Shown here one piece after another: positions 1 to 6,634 of a DNA stretch of 64,000 nucleotides. The stretch comes from Prevotella amnii DSM 23384 = JCM 14753 (GTDB taxonomy: Bacteria > Bacteroidota > Bacteroidia > Bacteroidales > Bacteroidaceae): contig NZ_KB905266.1 of the NCBI RefSeq assembly GCF_000378745.1, positions 1-64,000 of the forward strand. Direction: 5' to 3'. The notes under the pieces were generated by a model. The model did not search any database and was not told where the DNA came from. It saw only the letters and a list, made by a program, of their open reading frames with translations. Each line of letters begins with the position of its first letter. Positions within the stretch are counted from its first letter, which is position 1. A program made the translations under genes and the position numbers.

Positions 1-33
1 GAACCGCAAGCGGTTCATTTCTGGGTTTTTCTT
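1..33 (+). terminator. Probable terminator hairpin cut by the window edge
   Basis: GAACCGC and GCGGTTC form a 7-bp stem around a 2-nt loop at positions 1-16. The following bases, ATTTCTGGGTTTTTCTT, contain a short T run, and the stem may continue to the left of the window. It could end a plus-strand transcript from outside the window or be a structure inside a mobile element. Confidence 0.35.
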
Positions 34-261
34 GGCATTAGCAGAATCTCTAAGTATGAAAAAGCAGGAGCCGCGTTGATAGCAACTCCTGCCCATACTT
101 GTCAATCTGCGCAGTTCTATTCCTTATGAAGTTGCTCCCCAGCAGAGCTTCACTACGCTTCAAACTGCAAACCAAAGGTACAATATGTAAGCTGCTTCAA
201 CGAAGAAACATCGGAAAAAATCATCCTGCAATTTGAGCTATAGGATACATACTTCTCAAAA
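34..261. other. Structured non-coding segment, possible end of a mobile element
   Basis: No open reading frame could be supported here. GCAGGAG (65-71) can pair with CTCCTGC (88-94), with an inner GTTG/CAAC stem. On the minus strand TACCTTTG (173-180) matches the Bacteroidota -7 box and would drive transcription leftward out of the window. The base composition looks richer in GC than the neighbouring genes. Because the adjacent gene is cut off at a repeat on its edge, an insertion sequence with its leader and transposase to the left is a plausible reading. No known family was recognised. Confidence 0.35.
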
Positions 262-283
262 TCATCCTGCAAAATGAGCTATA
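217..283. repeat. Two 26-bp direct repeats at the end of a truncated gene
   Basis: Copies at 217-242 and 258-283 match at 24 of 26 bases; the centre reads CTGCAATTTGAGC in one and CTGCAAAATGAGC in the other. Their period is 41 bp. The second copy supplies the last codons and the stop of the ATP-grasp gene to its right. Paired, slightly different motifs like this are typical of transposase-binding ends, but that role is inferred. Confidence 0.5.
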
Positions 284-1038
284 CGCCTAATATTATCATT
301 ATATATATGCCCCCAACCTTTTGAACAAACTATACCTGTTTTTAAATCTACCTCGTAAGCACAACCACCATTGTGACTATTATCAACAATGCTTTCTCCT
401 ATGCCTATACGCAAAGTAGCCTTAAAAATATGAGCTTTTTTACTATTTTTCCCACAAGCTGTATAAATACGTATTGTATTAACAGACTTATTATTAAATA
501 TCATCTCCTCTTTCTGCACTATTTTCTGTTCAAAAAGTAGATCTTTATCTTGATATTCACTATAAAGTTGTTTTACCTTATTATGATTTTCTATTTTTAA
601 AACTCTTACCCCAATACCTTCCCAGTTATCTAATGGTTTTATTATAACTTCCTGTTTGCCTCGCATAAAGTTATTGAAAGTTTCATAATTAGCTTCTTTA
701 ATACTTATCCAATCACGTTTAATAAAATCTTTAAAATATTTATTAAATTCTACTTTATTCTGTAATATTTTTACGTCATCACTATTATTATAGTGTTTAA
801 TAATACCACACCAACGCTTATAGGTTAAGATATCCTTCCTTTCAAAATATTTACGTTTATAAAAACAGCCATCTATAAACTGATTAAGTACACAGCCATA
901 TCTAATAAAACTCCAAATACAATCTAATATAGTATAAGTAGAATTAAGATGTTTATCTTTTGAAAAATCATTAAGAACCCGTATGTACTTTTTTAAACCT
1001 TTGTAATAACTTTCAAAAATATATTTCATCATCTTCAC
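262..1038 (-). CDS. ATP-grasp sugar-transfer-type protein, C-terminally truncated
   Basis: This 258-residue protein resembles its upstream neighbour along its length and matches the ATP-grasp family associated with sugar transfer in capsule and exopolysaccharide loci. Visible blocks are EVIIKPLDNWEGIGV near residues 130-145 (ATP-grasp core), SVNTIRI, and NGGCAYEVDLKTG near the end. It lacks about 70-75 C-terminal residues, including the ExN metal-binding segment, so it is probably inactive. The last codons (IAHFAG and stop) come from the 26-bp repeat, which suggests truncation by an insertion rather than a natural end. Its start lies 9 bp after the restored stop of the upstream gene, so the pair form one operon. 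The family is clear, but the exact substrate is not known. Confidence 0.7.
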   Translation of the reverse strand: MKMMKYIFESYYKGLKKYIRVLNDFSKDKHLNSTYTILDCIWSFIRYGCVLNQFIDGCFYKRKYFERKDILTYKRWCGIIKHYNNSDDVKILQNKVEFNKYFKDFIKRDWISIKEANYETFNNFMRGKQEVIIKPLDNWEGIGVRVLKIENHNKVKQLYSEYQDKDLLFEQKIVQKEEMIFNNKSVNTIRIYTACGKNSKKAHIFKATLRIGIGESIVDNSHNGGCAYEVDLKTGIVCSKGWGHIYNDNIRRIAHFAG

Positions 1039-1047
1039 TCTTGAAAA

Positions 1048-2038
1048 TTAATACATATAAGGTTTTATCTTTTCCCAATAACGATACGTGCCTTTAAACT
1101 CTAAAAATTCATATTCGGGGTTATGATTGCCCTCTATTAATTCTACTCCCCCCCCCATAGAGAACAGCTACATCCCAACCAATAAGACCGCATGTAGGCA
1201 ACTTTTCTTGAGCATGATTACACACTTTTACCACTTCTTCCCAATGGGGTATCTTAAAGCCAAGCATACAAGTATTTGTTTTTGGGTGAAAAATAGCATT
1301 ATTATTAACCTTTGAAAGTGCTGAAGAGATAATACGTCCTGTAGATAAATCCACTTCATAAACACACCCTCCTTGTGCATAATTATCTATATCAGTATGT
1401 CCAACACCTGCTCTAAACAAAGCTTTCACTATATGCGACTTTTTTGTCTTCTTATCTAATAACGTTTCCACCCGTAATGTATTAACACTCGTACTGCCAA
1501 GGCTAAGCATAGGCTCCTGTAGAACACATTCCTCTATCATATATTTGCTTGTTTTAAGCTTATTATAAATATTTTTTGCCCCTTCTTCTCCTAATTTTTC
1601 AAAATATATTTTATAAACACCTTCTCCTTCACAGGTGTTATAAGGTTTTACTATTAGCTCCTTTTTATCCTTAAATAAACATAAGAAATCTTCATATGAC
1701 ATTTCTGGAGAATAAAGCCACTTACGATGTACATACTCAGAAAAAAAACTATTAAACTCATGCTTGTTTTCCAAAATATGTATACTCTCCTTTTTATTAA
1801 AATAATTCAGAGCTTTGAGATAACGCCTATACGTTAAAATTCGTCTCCGTTCAAATTCACGCCGCTTATAAAAATTCCCTATTACATAATGTCTTATTAA
1901 GCACCCATGTCTTATTAAGCACCACGCATAATCTATAAAAAGACTACATATAGAAAGTTTTTCTTCTTTATGTAGTTGCCAAAGCATCTTAAAACATTTT
2001 TTAATATACCTTACATAAACAGAACATTTTACTTTCAT
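1048..2038 (-). pseudogene. ATP-grasp sugar-transfer-type protein, frameshifted at a G9 tract
   Basis: The open frame covers 1121-2038 (305 residues) and ends with an out-of-family tail after GWDVAVLYGGG. The run of nine C at 1148-1156 (nine G on the coding strand) shifts the frame. With eight or eleven G the reading continues as VELIEGNHNPEYEF and stops at 1048, giving about 329 residues and restoring the conserved ATP-grasp C-terminus with its ExN metal ligands. The core KPYNTCEGEGVYK and the SVNTLRVET block are intact. The family acts in surface polysaccharide loci. A TTTG-N21-TATCTTTG promoter lies 37 bp upstream. The defect may be a reversible phase-variation state, a fixed mutation or a sequencing error. 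Confidence 0.75.
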
Positions 2039-2053
2039 TTTACTTTCATTTTA
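2030..2053 (-). repeat. 11-bp tandem duplication over the start codon
   Basis: The coding strand carries ATGAAAGTAAA twice in tandem, followed by ATG-like sequence. The outer ATG (2049) reads only MKVK and stops at TGA, overlapping the inner ATG (2038) that starts the ATP-grasp frame. This makes a 4-codon mini-ORF that could couple or modulate translation. Confidence 0.5.
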
Positions 2054-2074
2054 CAAATATTAATATTACACATA

Positions 2075-2107
2075 CAAAGATAATAATAAATATTTATTTC
2101 TGGCAAA
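2075..2107 (-). promoter_or_regulatory. Promoter of the ATP-grasp operon
   Basis: On the minus strand TTTG (2104-2107) is followed after 21 bp by TATCTTTG (2075-2082). This is a full match to the Bacteroidota -33/-7 consensus and leaves a leader of about 30 nt before the start at 2038. Confidence 0.65.
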
Positions 2108-2153
2108 TATGACTATATAAAAACGTCATCATACTTGTCATTATTTTTAGGTA

Positions 2154-2184
2154 TTGCCGCTTCCAAGCTATTTATATATCTTTG
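2154..2184 (+). promoter_or_regulatory. Promoter of the TonB-dependent receptor
   Basis: TTG at 2154-2156 and TATCTTTG at 2177-2184 are separated by 20 bp, matching the Bacteroidota consensus. The leader to the ATG at 2259 would be about 70 nt. It is divergent from the promoter at 2075-2107. Confidence 0.65.
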
Positions 2185-2258
2185 CAAAAGATTTTTAGCG
2201 TTCGTTAAATAATTTAAAGCTGAACGCTTCCTTTTAGTATTAACAAATATAATTTAAC

Positions 2259-4394
2259 ATGACAAAAAAGAATTATTTGCTTCTTGGTATGGCTGCATTA
2301 GCATACACTAACAGCTATGCTAATGATGTTACCAAGGTCGATTCTACACTTCTTTTAAAAGAGGTAGTTATTAGTACAACGCGCATTCCTGAAATAAAGT
2401 CTAATGCTGCTACAACTGTTACTATTATAGATCAAAAACAAATAGCACAAATGAGCAAAGCAGAATCTGATATATCTCATTTATTAGGTTTGCTTACTCC
2501 GGGTATGGCTTTAGCAAGCAACACTACAAGCTCACGAACTCAGTCTCTTAGAGGTAGAAGTGCCCTTGTTTTAATAGATGGAATACCACAATCTACCCCT
2601 TTAAGATCTACCGATAGAGACATTCGCTCTTTAGATGTTTCTGCCATTGACCATATAGAAATAATAAAGGGTGCTACCTCTTTATACGGTAATGGTGCTA
2701 TAGGTGGTGTAATAAACATCATTACAAAAAAGAACACAACAAAGAAAACATTTGCAGGTCAGTCGTCTTTATCTGGTTCTACATATAATTTCTACCATGG
2801 TAGCGATGGTATGGGCTATCGTTTTAACCAGCAGTTTTATGGTTCTATCAATAAGCTTAGCTATTTAGTTAGTGGGACTCTTTCTAAAACAGGTAGCAGC
2901 ATAGATGGAGATGGAGAATATATATCGCCACGTTATGGGCTTGGAGATACTTATACATCAAATGCTCTTGTGAAATTAGGTTATGCCTTTTCACCTAAAA
3001 ACAGTATAGAGTTTATGTATAATTTTTATAGAAGTTTGCAACATACTTCTTTAATTCAGAAAAAAGGAGAATATCTCAAAACTCCTGCAATAGGTGTTTT
3101 TGGCGATAAAGATCCTCAAGCATCTGATGAAGGTACACGATATAACCATAATGCATATTTAAAGTTTACCTCTCGAAAACTGTTTGCAAACACCGACTTT
3201 GAGGCTTCTCTTTACGGCACAAGTCTATACACTATATTCGATTTTAGAAAGCATAACCCTAAAAAACCACGCTGGGAAGAAACAAGCGGTCAGGCTACTA
3301 TAAAGGATCAAAAGTTTGGGTTCCGTTCTCAATTTAACACCTTACTAACCTTCTCTGACAACTCCTTTACACGTCTTGTATATGGGTTTGATTATCTTTT
3401 AGATAAGACTTCACAACCTCTTGTTGATGGGCGTTACTGGGTACCTAACCTTACAAGTAATAACGAAGCAATATTCTTGCAAACAAAAACTACTCTTTCT
3501 AAAGATCTTAACATCAAGGTAGGTGCTCGTTATGATATTATAGATGTTAATGTTCCTAACTACGACATATTACGCACAAAGAAAAGTGCTCCAGAGGTAC
3601 ATGTAAAAGGCGGAAATCTCAAGTATAACAACTTATCATTTAATGCTGGTATATCTTACAATAAATATCGTGCGTTCCAACCTTTCATAGCTTATTCTCA
3701 AGGTTTCTCTATTTTCGATTTAGGTCGTACACTACGTGCTGCTAAAGAAGATGTTTTATCTAAAATCTTAACAGAACCTGTAAAGACCGATAACTATGAA
3801 ATTGGAGCTTATTCTGATATCAATCGTTGGCTACAGCTAAATGGTGCATTCTTCTACACATACTCAAAATTAGGTAGCGACCTTAAGATTAATGAAGCAG
3901 GTTTTTGGGAAGTAAACCGCACTCCTCAAAAGGTATATGGTATAGAACTCAACGCAGATGCACAGCTTCTTAATAACCTAAAAGCTGGGGCTAACTTTAC
4001 ATGGTTTGAAGGTAAGATAAAAGATACTTATGGTCAATGGAGAAGTTATATGTCTAATATTTCTATACCTGCTGCTAAATTCGCAATGTATATAGATTAT
4101 TCTCCTGTGAAAAATGCTTATTTACAGCTACATTATATCCACTCAGGAAACCGCGACCGCTTTCAACCTATTGATGACGGAAAATATAATGAAGGTGAAG
4201 GTAAGATCAGCAGCTTTAATCTGCTCAACTTTACAGCAGGGTACAAGCTAAACTCTTGGGATATTAATTTGGGTATCTCTAACTTACTTAACAATACTTA
4301 CTACACCACCACCTCTATGCTTATGGCAAGAGATGCAGAATACGCACACGCTGATGGACGTAAAATATCATTGACTGTAACATTTAAGTATTAA
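2259..4394 (+). CDS. TonB-dependent outer membrane receptor
   Basis: A 711-residue outer membrane receptor with a signal peptide ending near SYAND (residue 22). A TonB-box-like stretch (LLKEVVISTTR) follows, then a plug domain at about 38-160 with LRGRSALVLIDGIPQ and IEIIKGATSLYGNGAIGGVINI. A 22-strand barrel runs to the C-terminal aromatic residue (VTFKY). It has no carboxypeptidase-like N-terminal domain, so it is not SusC type but looks like siderophore, haem or vitamin receptors. It stands alone with its own promoter and terminator and has no SusD partner. The ligand cannot be told from sequence, and no Fur-like box was identified. Confidence 0.85.
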   Translation: MTKKNYLLLGMAALAYTNSYANDVTKVDSTLLLKEVVISTTRIPEIKSNAATTVTIIDQKQIAQMSKAESDISHLLGLLTPGMALASNTTSSRTQSLRGRSALVLIDGIPQSTPLRSTDRDIRSLDVSAIDHIEIIKGATSLYGNGAIGGVINIITKKNTTKKTFAGQSSLSGSTYNFYHGSDGMGYRFNQQFYGSINKLSYLVSGTLSKTGSSIDGDGEYISPRYGLGDTYTSNALVKLGYAFSPKNSIEFMYNFYRSLQHTSLIQKKGEYLKTPAIGVFGDKDPQASDEGTRYNHNAYLKFTSRKLFANTDFEASLYGTSLYTIFDFRKHNPKKPRWEETSGQATIKDQKFGFRSQFNTLLTFSDNSFTRLVYGFDYLLDKTSQPLVDGRYWVPNLTSNNEAIFLQTKTTLSKDLNIKVGARYDIIDVNVPNYDILRTKKSAPEVHVKGGNLKYNNLSFNAGISYNKYRAFQPFIAYSQGFSIFDLGRTLRAAKEDVLSKILTEPVKTDNYEIGAYSDINRWLQLNGAFFYTYSKLGSDLKINEAGFWEVNRTPQKVYGIELNADAQLLNNLKAGANFTWFEGKIKDTYGQWRSYMSNISIPAAKFAMYIDYSPVKNAYLQLHYIHSGNRDRFQPIDDGKYNEGEGKISSFNLLNFTAGYKLNSWDINLGISNLLNNTYYTTTSMLMARDAEYAHADGRKISLTVTFKY

Positions 4395-4438
4395 AAAACT
4401 TTTCATTAAACATAAAACAATTAATTGATTCAGTAAAG

Positions 4439-4478
4439 GGCTGAACCCGTTTATATATGGGGTTCAGCCTTTTTTTTA
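4439..4478 (+). terminator. Rho-independent terminator of the TonB receptor
   Basis: GGCTGAACCC (4439-4448) pairs with GGGTTCAGCC (4460-4469), a 10-bp stem, followed by eight T. Confidence 0.85.
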
Positions 4479-4922
4479 TTGATTCTTACTTTTATTTATA
4501 GGGCATAAAAAATATATGTGCTAAAAGATAAAAGCAAAATACTTCCTTTATCATATTAGAAAGATAAACACTTTTGATACTAAAATCTTATCTTTAAAAC
4601 ATTTAAAAGCAACGTCTATAAAAGAAAAATAAATTATTTTACTTTCATTTTTAATCTATTTTTAGTGTAAAAATAGATTATTTTTATATTCTATACATCT
4701 TCTTTTTCTCTATAAAATATTAGCATTACTTACTTAGAAGGTAATGCTCTTTTGCTATGTAAAGATACTTTTTATATGCTTTTCATAGCTATTCTTTTTA
4801 TATAATCACTCTTTTATGCTGCAATAATATAATTGCTACACTTCATAATGTGTTAATAGTATGAATAACAATAAATAAAATATACTAACATACTCCTAAC
4901 ATAGCAACATCTTCTAAAGACA
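4479..4922. other. AT-rich intergenic region with a dispersed repeat
   Basis: No gene was found. Bases 4624-4672 carry an AT-rich segment (AATAAATTATTTT and TTTTTAATCTATTTTTA) that recurs almost unchanged at 51734-51783. Just after it AATCTATTTT and AAAATAGATT (about 4650-4680) can form a hairpin. Further on, TTACTTAGAAGGTAATGC resembles another recurring intergenic motif near 51820. The function is unknown. Confidence 0.4.
4624..4672. repeat. Dispersed AT-rich repeat, copy 1
   Basis: About 44 of 50 aligned positions match the segment at 51734-51783. Both copies sit in long intergenic regions and contain no coding potential. Confidence 0.4.
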
Positions 4923-5567
4923 TTAAATAGAATAATCTGTAATGTCTAATAATCCTGCCCTTAAAGCATAGCGTGTAGCTTCATGGGCTGTATTTACACT
5001 AAGCTTACGAAAAATGTTTTTACGATGTGTGTTTATAGTATGAAAAGAAGAGTAACGCTTATTTGCTATTTCCTTAGTAGTAAGCCCTTGTGCTATATCT
5101 ATAAGTATTTCTGTTTCAGTCTTAGTTAATCTTTTTTGCTCAACACACATAGAAGACTCTTTTTCTATAAGCATCTCTTTAGCCTGCTTACAAACAAACA
5201 GACTACCTTTGACGGCTTTTTTTATACATTCTTGTATTTCGCTTTTTGTAGAATCTTTAAAAAGTATGCTCACCTTAATACCTACATTAACAACTTTCCT
5301 TAAAAGCCTAAGGCTAAGCTCTTCGCTCCAAAGTATAAAAATCACGTCAGCAAAACGCAGCCCCATAACATATAAATCGTTAAAACTCGGAATATCAAAA
5401 AGCGTGTAATCTATAATAACAACACTTTTAGGGCTGTCTTTAAGCATATTAATAAGCTCTGTTTTGTTTTGCACAATAACATTTTTTGTATATCCCATTT
5501 TAGAAAGAATATACATCATTCCTGCCTGTGTTATGTCCTGATTGTCTGCTAAAATAATATTTACCAT
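4923..5567 (-). CDS. LuxR/NarL-type response regulator
   Basis: A 214-residue regulator with an N-terminal receiver domain (about 1-120) and a C-terminal LuxR helix-turn-helix (about 145-207). Receiver residues visible are D8 (the usual second acidic residue is N9), phospho-acceptor D53 in VVIIDYT, S81 and K104. The DNA-binding part shows LTKTETEIL and HTINTHRKNIFRKL, the family hallmark. No histidine kinase is next to it, so it is an orphan or is paired with a distant kinase. On the minus strand the -7 box TAACTTTG (5572-5579) ends only 4 nt before the ATG, so the mRNA is probably leaderless. Targets are unknown. Confidence 0.88.
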   Translation of the reverse strand: MVNIILADNQDITQAGMMYILSKMGYTKNVIVQNKTELINMLKDSPKSVVIIDYTLFDIPSFNDLYVMGLRFADVIFILWSEELSLRLLRKVVNVGIKVSILFKDSTKSEIQECIKKAVKGSLFVCKQAKEMLIEKESSMCVEQKRLTKTETEILIDIAQGLTTKEIANKRYSSFHTINTHRKNIFRKLSVNTAHEATRYALRAGLLDITDYSI

Positions 5568-5571
5568 AGCC

Positions 5572-5579
5572 CAAAGTTA
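5572..5579 (-). promoter_or_regulatory. -7 box of the response regulator gene, leaderless type
   Basis: The minus strand reads TAACTTTG, then GGCT, then ATG. A TTTG lies 23 bp further upstream (5603-5606), slightly beyond the usual spacing. Confidence 0.5.
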
Positions 5580-5603
5580 TAAATTAAAAATAGTATATAT
5601 AGC

Positions 5604-5698
5604 AAAAAAAGAAGAATATAATAAAAAAAAATAAGAACCATATTACACAAAAAAAAAGAAGAATATAATAAAAAAAAATAAGAACCATATTACACAAA
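5604..5698. repeat. Tandem repeat of a 47-bp unit, two copies
   Basis: GAAGAATATAATAAAAAAAA starts at 5611 and again at 5658, and TATTACAC at 5641 and 5688, giving a period of 47 bp. A partial third start follows. The block lies between the RNA operon terminator and the response regulator promoter. It is A-rich on the plus strand and may act as upstream promoter DNA. Confidence 0.75.
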
Positions 5699-5703
5699 AA
5701 AAA

Positions 5704-5739
5704 ATAAGAAGCACACCTATAAAAGTGTGCTTCTTATGA
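5704..5739 (-). terminator. Terminator of the SRP RNA-tRNA operon
   Basis: ATAAGAAGCACAC pairs with GTGTGCTTCTTAT across a loop of about 8 nt. On the minus strand it lies directly after the tRNA and is followed by TTATTTTTTTT. Confidence 0.8.
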
Positions 5740-5740
5740 G

Positions 5741-5814
5741 AGCCTCTTGTCGGATTCGAACCAACGACCCCGAGATTACAAATCACGTGCTCTGGCCAAC
5801 TGAGCTAAAGAGGC
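5741..5814 (-). tRNA. tRNA-Thr (anticodon TGT)
   Basis: The minus strand gives a 74-nt cloverleaf with acceptor arms GCCTCTT and AAGAGGC plus discriminator T, a D arm TAGCTCAGTTGG, an anticodon loop TTTGTAA with anticodon TGT (decoding ACA), and a T arm with GGTTCGAATCC. CCA is not encoded. It begins 3 nt after the SRP RNA, so its 5' end is likely to be made by RNase P from a joint transcript. Confidence 0.93.
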
Positions 5815-5817
5815 GGG

Positions 5818-5915
5818 TGAGCAAGCTATTCTTATCGCACCGCTACAACCTCCTACCCTTGCTATGTTCCCATCCTGGGGGATTTAAAGGGAGCTGGTCG
5901 TAAGAGACTTGCTCA
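5818..5915 (-). ncRNA. ffs: Signal recognition particle RNA (4.5S, small bacterial type)
   Basis: The minus-strand RNA of about 98 nt has pairing ends (TGAGCAAG with CTTGCTCA) and the hallmark SRP apical hairpin: CCCCAGG, ATG-GGAA-CAT tetraloop stem, then AGCAAGGG. This is the Ffh-binding domain that directs signal-peptide-bearing ribosomes to the membrane. A promoter lies about 30 bp upstream, and tRNA-Thr follows after only 3 nt. The exact ends are estimated from the pairing. Confidence 0.88.
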
Positions 5916-5948
5916 TTTTTACAAAAAGCGTTTTAGCTTTTGCGAGTG

Positions 5949-5978
5949 CAAAGTTAAACATTTTGTTTGAATTAACAA
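5949..5978 (-). promoter_or_regulatory. Promoter of the SRP RNA-tRNA operon
   Basis: On the minus strand TTG (5976-5978) is followed after 19 bp by TAACTTTG (5949-5956). The start of transcription would fall near 5944, leaving a leader of about 30 nt before the mature SRP RNA. Confidence 0.6.
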
Positions 5979-6062
5979 GACATATATTTATACTTTTTTT
6001 CATTTTAACAAAAATGCTCATTTTAAATGAAGCAATACCTTCCAAGTATGACAATTAAATTG

Positions 6063-6070
6063 TAAATTTG
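6063..6070 (+). promoter_or_regulatory. -7 box of the DUF4199 operon, leaderless type
   Basis: TAAATTTG is followed by CACAC and then the ATG at 6076. Transcription would start at or next to the A of the start codon. No clear -33 box is visible. Confidence 0.5.
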
Positions 6071-6075
6071 CACAC

Positions 6076-6615
6076 ATGAAATTAGAAGATTATAAGATTT
6101 TAAACACCTATGCTTTATATGATGGTATATACTTAGGTGTAATATGGACAGGTGCTTTTGTTTGCTTCTTAGGTGCAGCATATTTTGCTTTCCTTGCACA
6201 ATTTAACACAATGCTAATATTGTGTACCCCTTTCTTTGTAGCTTATCGTATGCGTTTGATGCGTGATAAAAGTTTGGAAGGTCTCATCAGTTTTAAGCAA
6301 GGTATGCTATATTGTTTTAGAGTATATTTCACTGGAGCACTAATATTAGGAATAATACAATACCTATTTTTTAAGTTTTTAGATAATGGCAGAATGCTAC
6401 AGAGCATGATAGCTGTAATACAATCTAAAGAAGGTGGTGAAATTATAAAAAGCTATGGCTACAAAATAGAAGAAGCTATAAGCATATTGCCACAGGTTTT
6501 TACGCCTCAAAACATTGTTTTTGGAAGTTTTATATATGAAATGATATTAGGTTTTTTCCTAAGCATTATCACTTGCTTAATCTTAAAACGCTCTATACCT
6601 AAGAATAAAGTTTAG
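6076..6615 (+). CDS. DUF4199 family membrane protein
   Basis: A 179-residue membrane protein with four hydrophobic helices: about 18-40, 43-58, 85-103 and 148-170. It matches the DUF4199 family that is widespread in Bacteroidota and of unknown function. It is the first gene of a plus-strand run: the GT2 glycosyltransferase starts 19 bp downstream, an arrangement often seen in this phylum. The role may relate to that enzyme's lipid-linked sugar transfer, which is only context inference. The start is supported by the family length and by a -7 box 5 nt upstream. Confidence 0.78.
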   Translation: MKLEDYKILNTYALYDGIYLGVIWTGAFVCFLGAAYFAFLAQFNTMLILCTPFFVAYRMRLMRDKSLEGLISFKQGMLYCFRVYFTGALILGIIQYLFFKFLDNGRMLQSMIAVIQSKEGGEIIKSYGYKIEEAISILPQVFTPQNIVFGSFIYEMILGFFLSIITCLILKRSIPKNKV

Positions 6616-6634
6616 AAAATAAAAAGATAAAAAT

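Noticed and set aside
1127-1315. Plus-strand frame across the G9 tract
   Set aside because: It is antisense to the ATP-grasp gene, has no family features, and arises from low-complexity sequence.
1880-1925. Repeat encoding CLIRHGCLIRHY as a recent in-gene duplication
   Set aside because: The sister protein aligns through this stretch without a gap (FIRYGCVLNQF), so it is a chance similarity of adjacent codons.
5604-5740. CRISPR-like direct repeats
   Set aside because: There are only two adjacent units with no unique spacers between them, and no cas genes are nearby. It is a simple tandem duplication.
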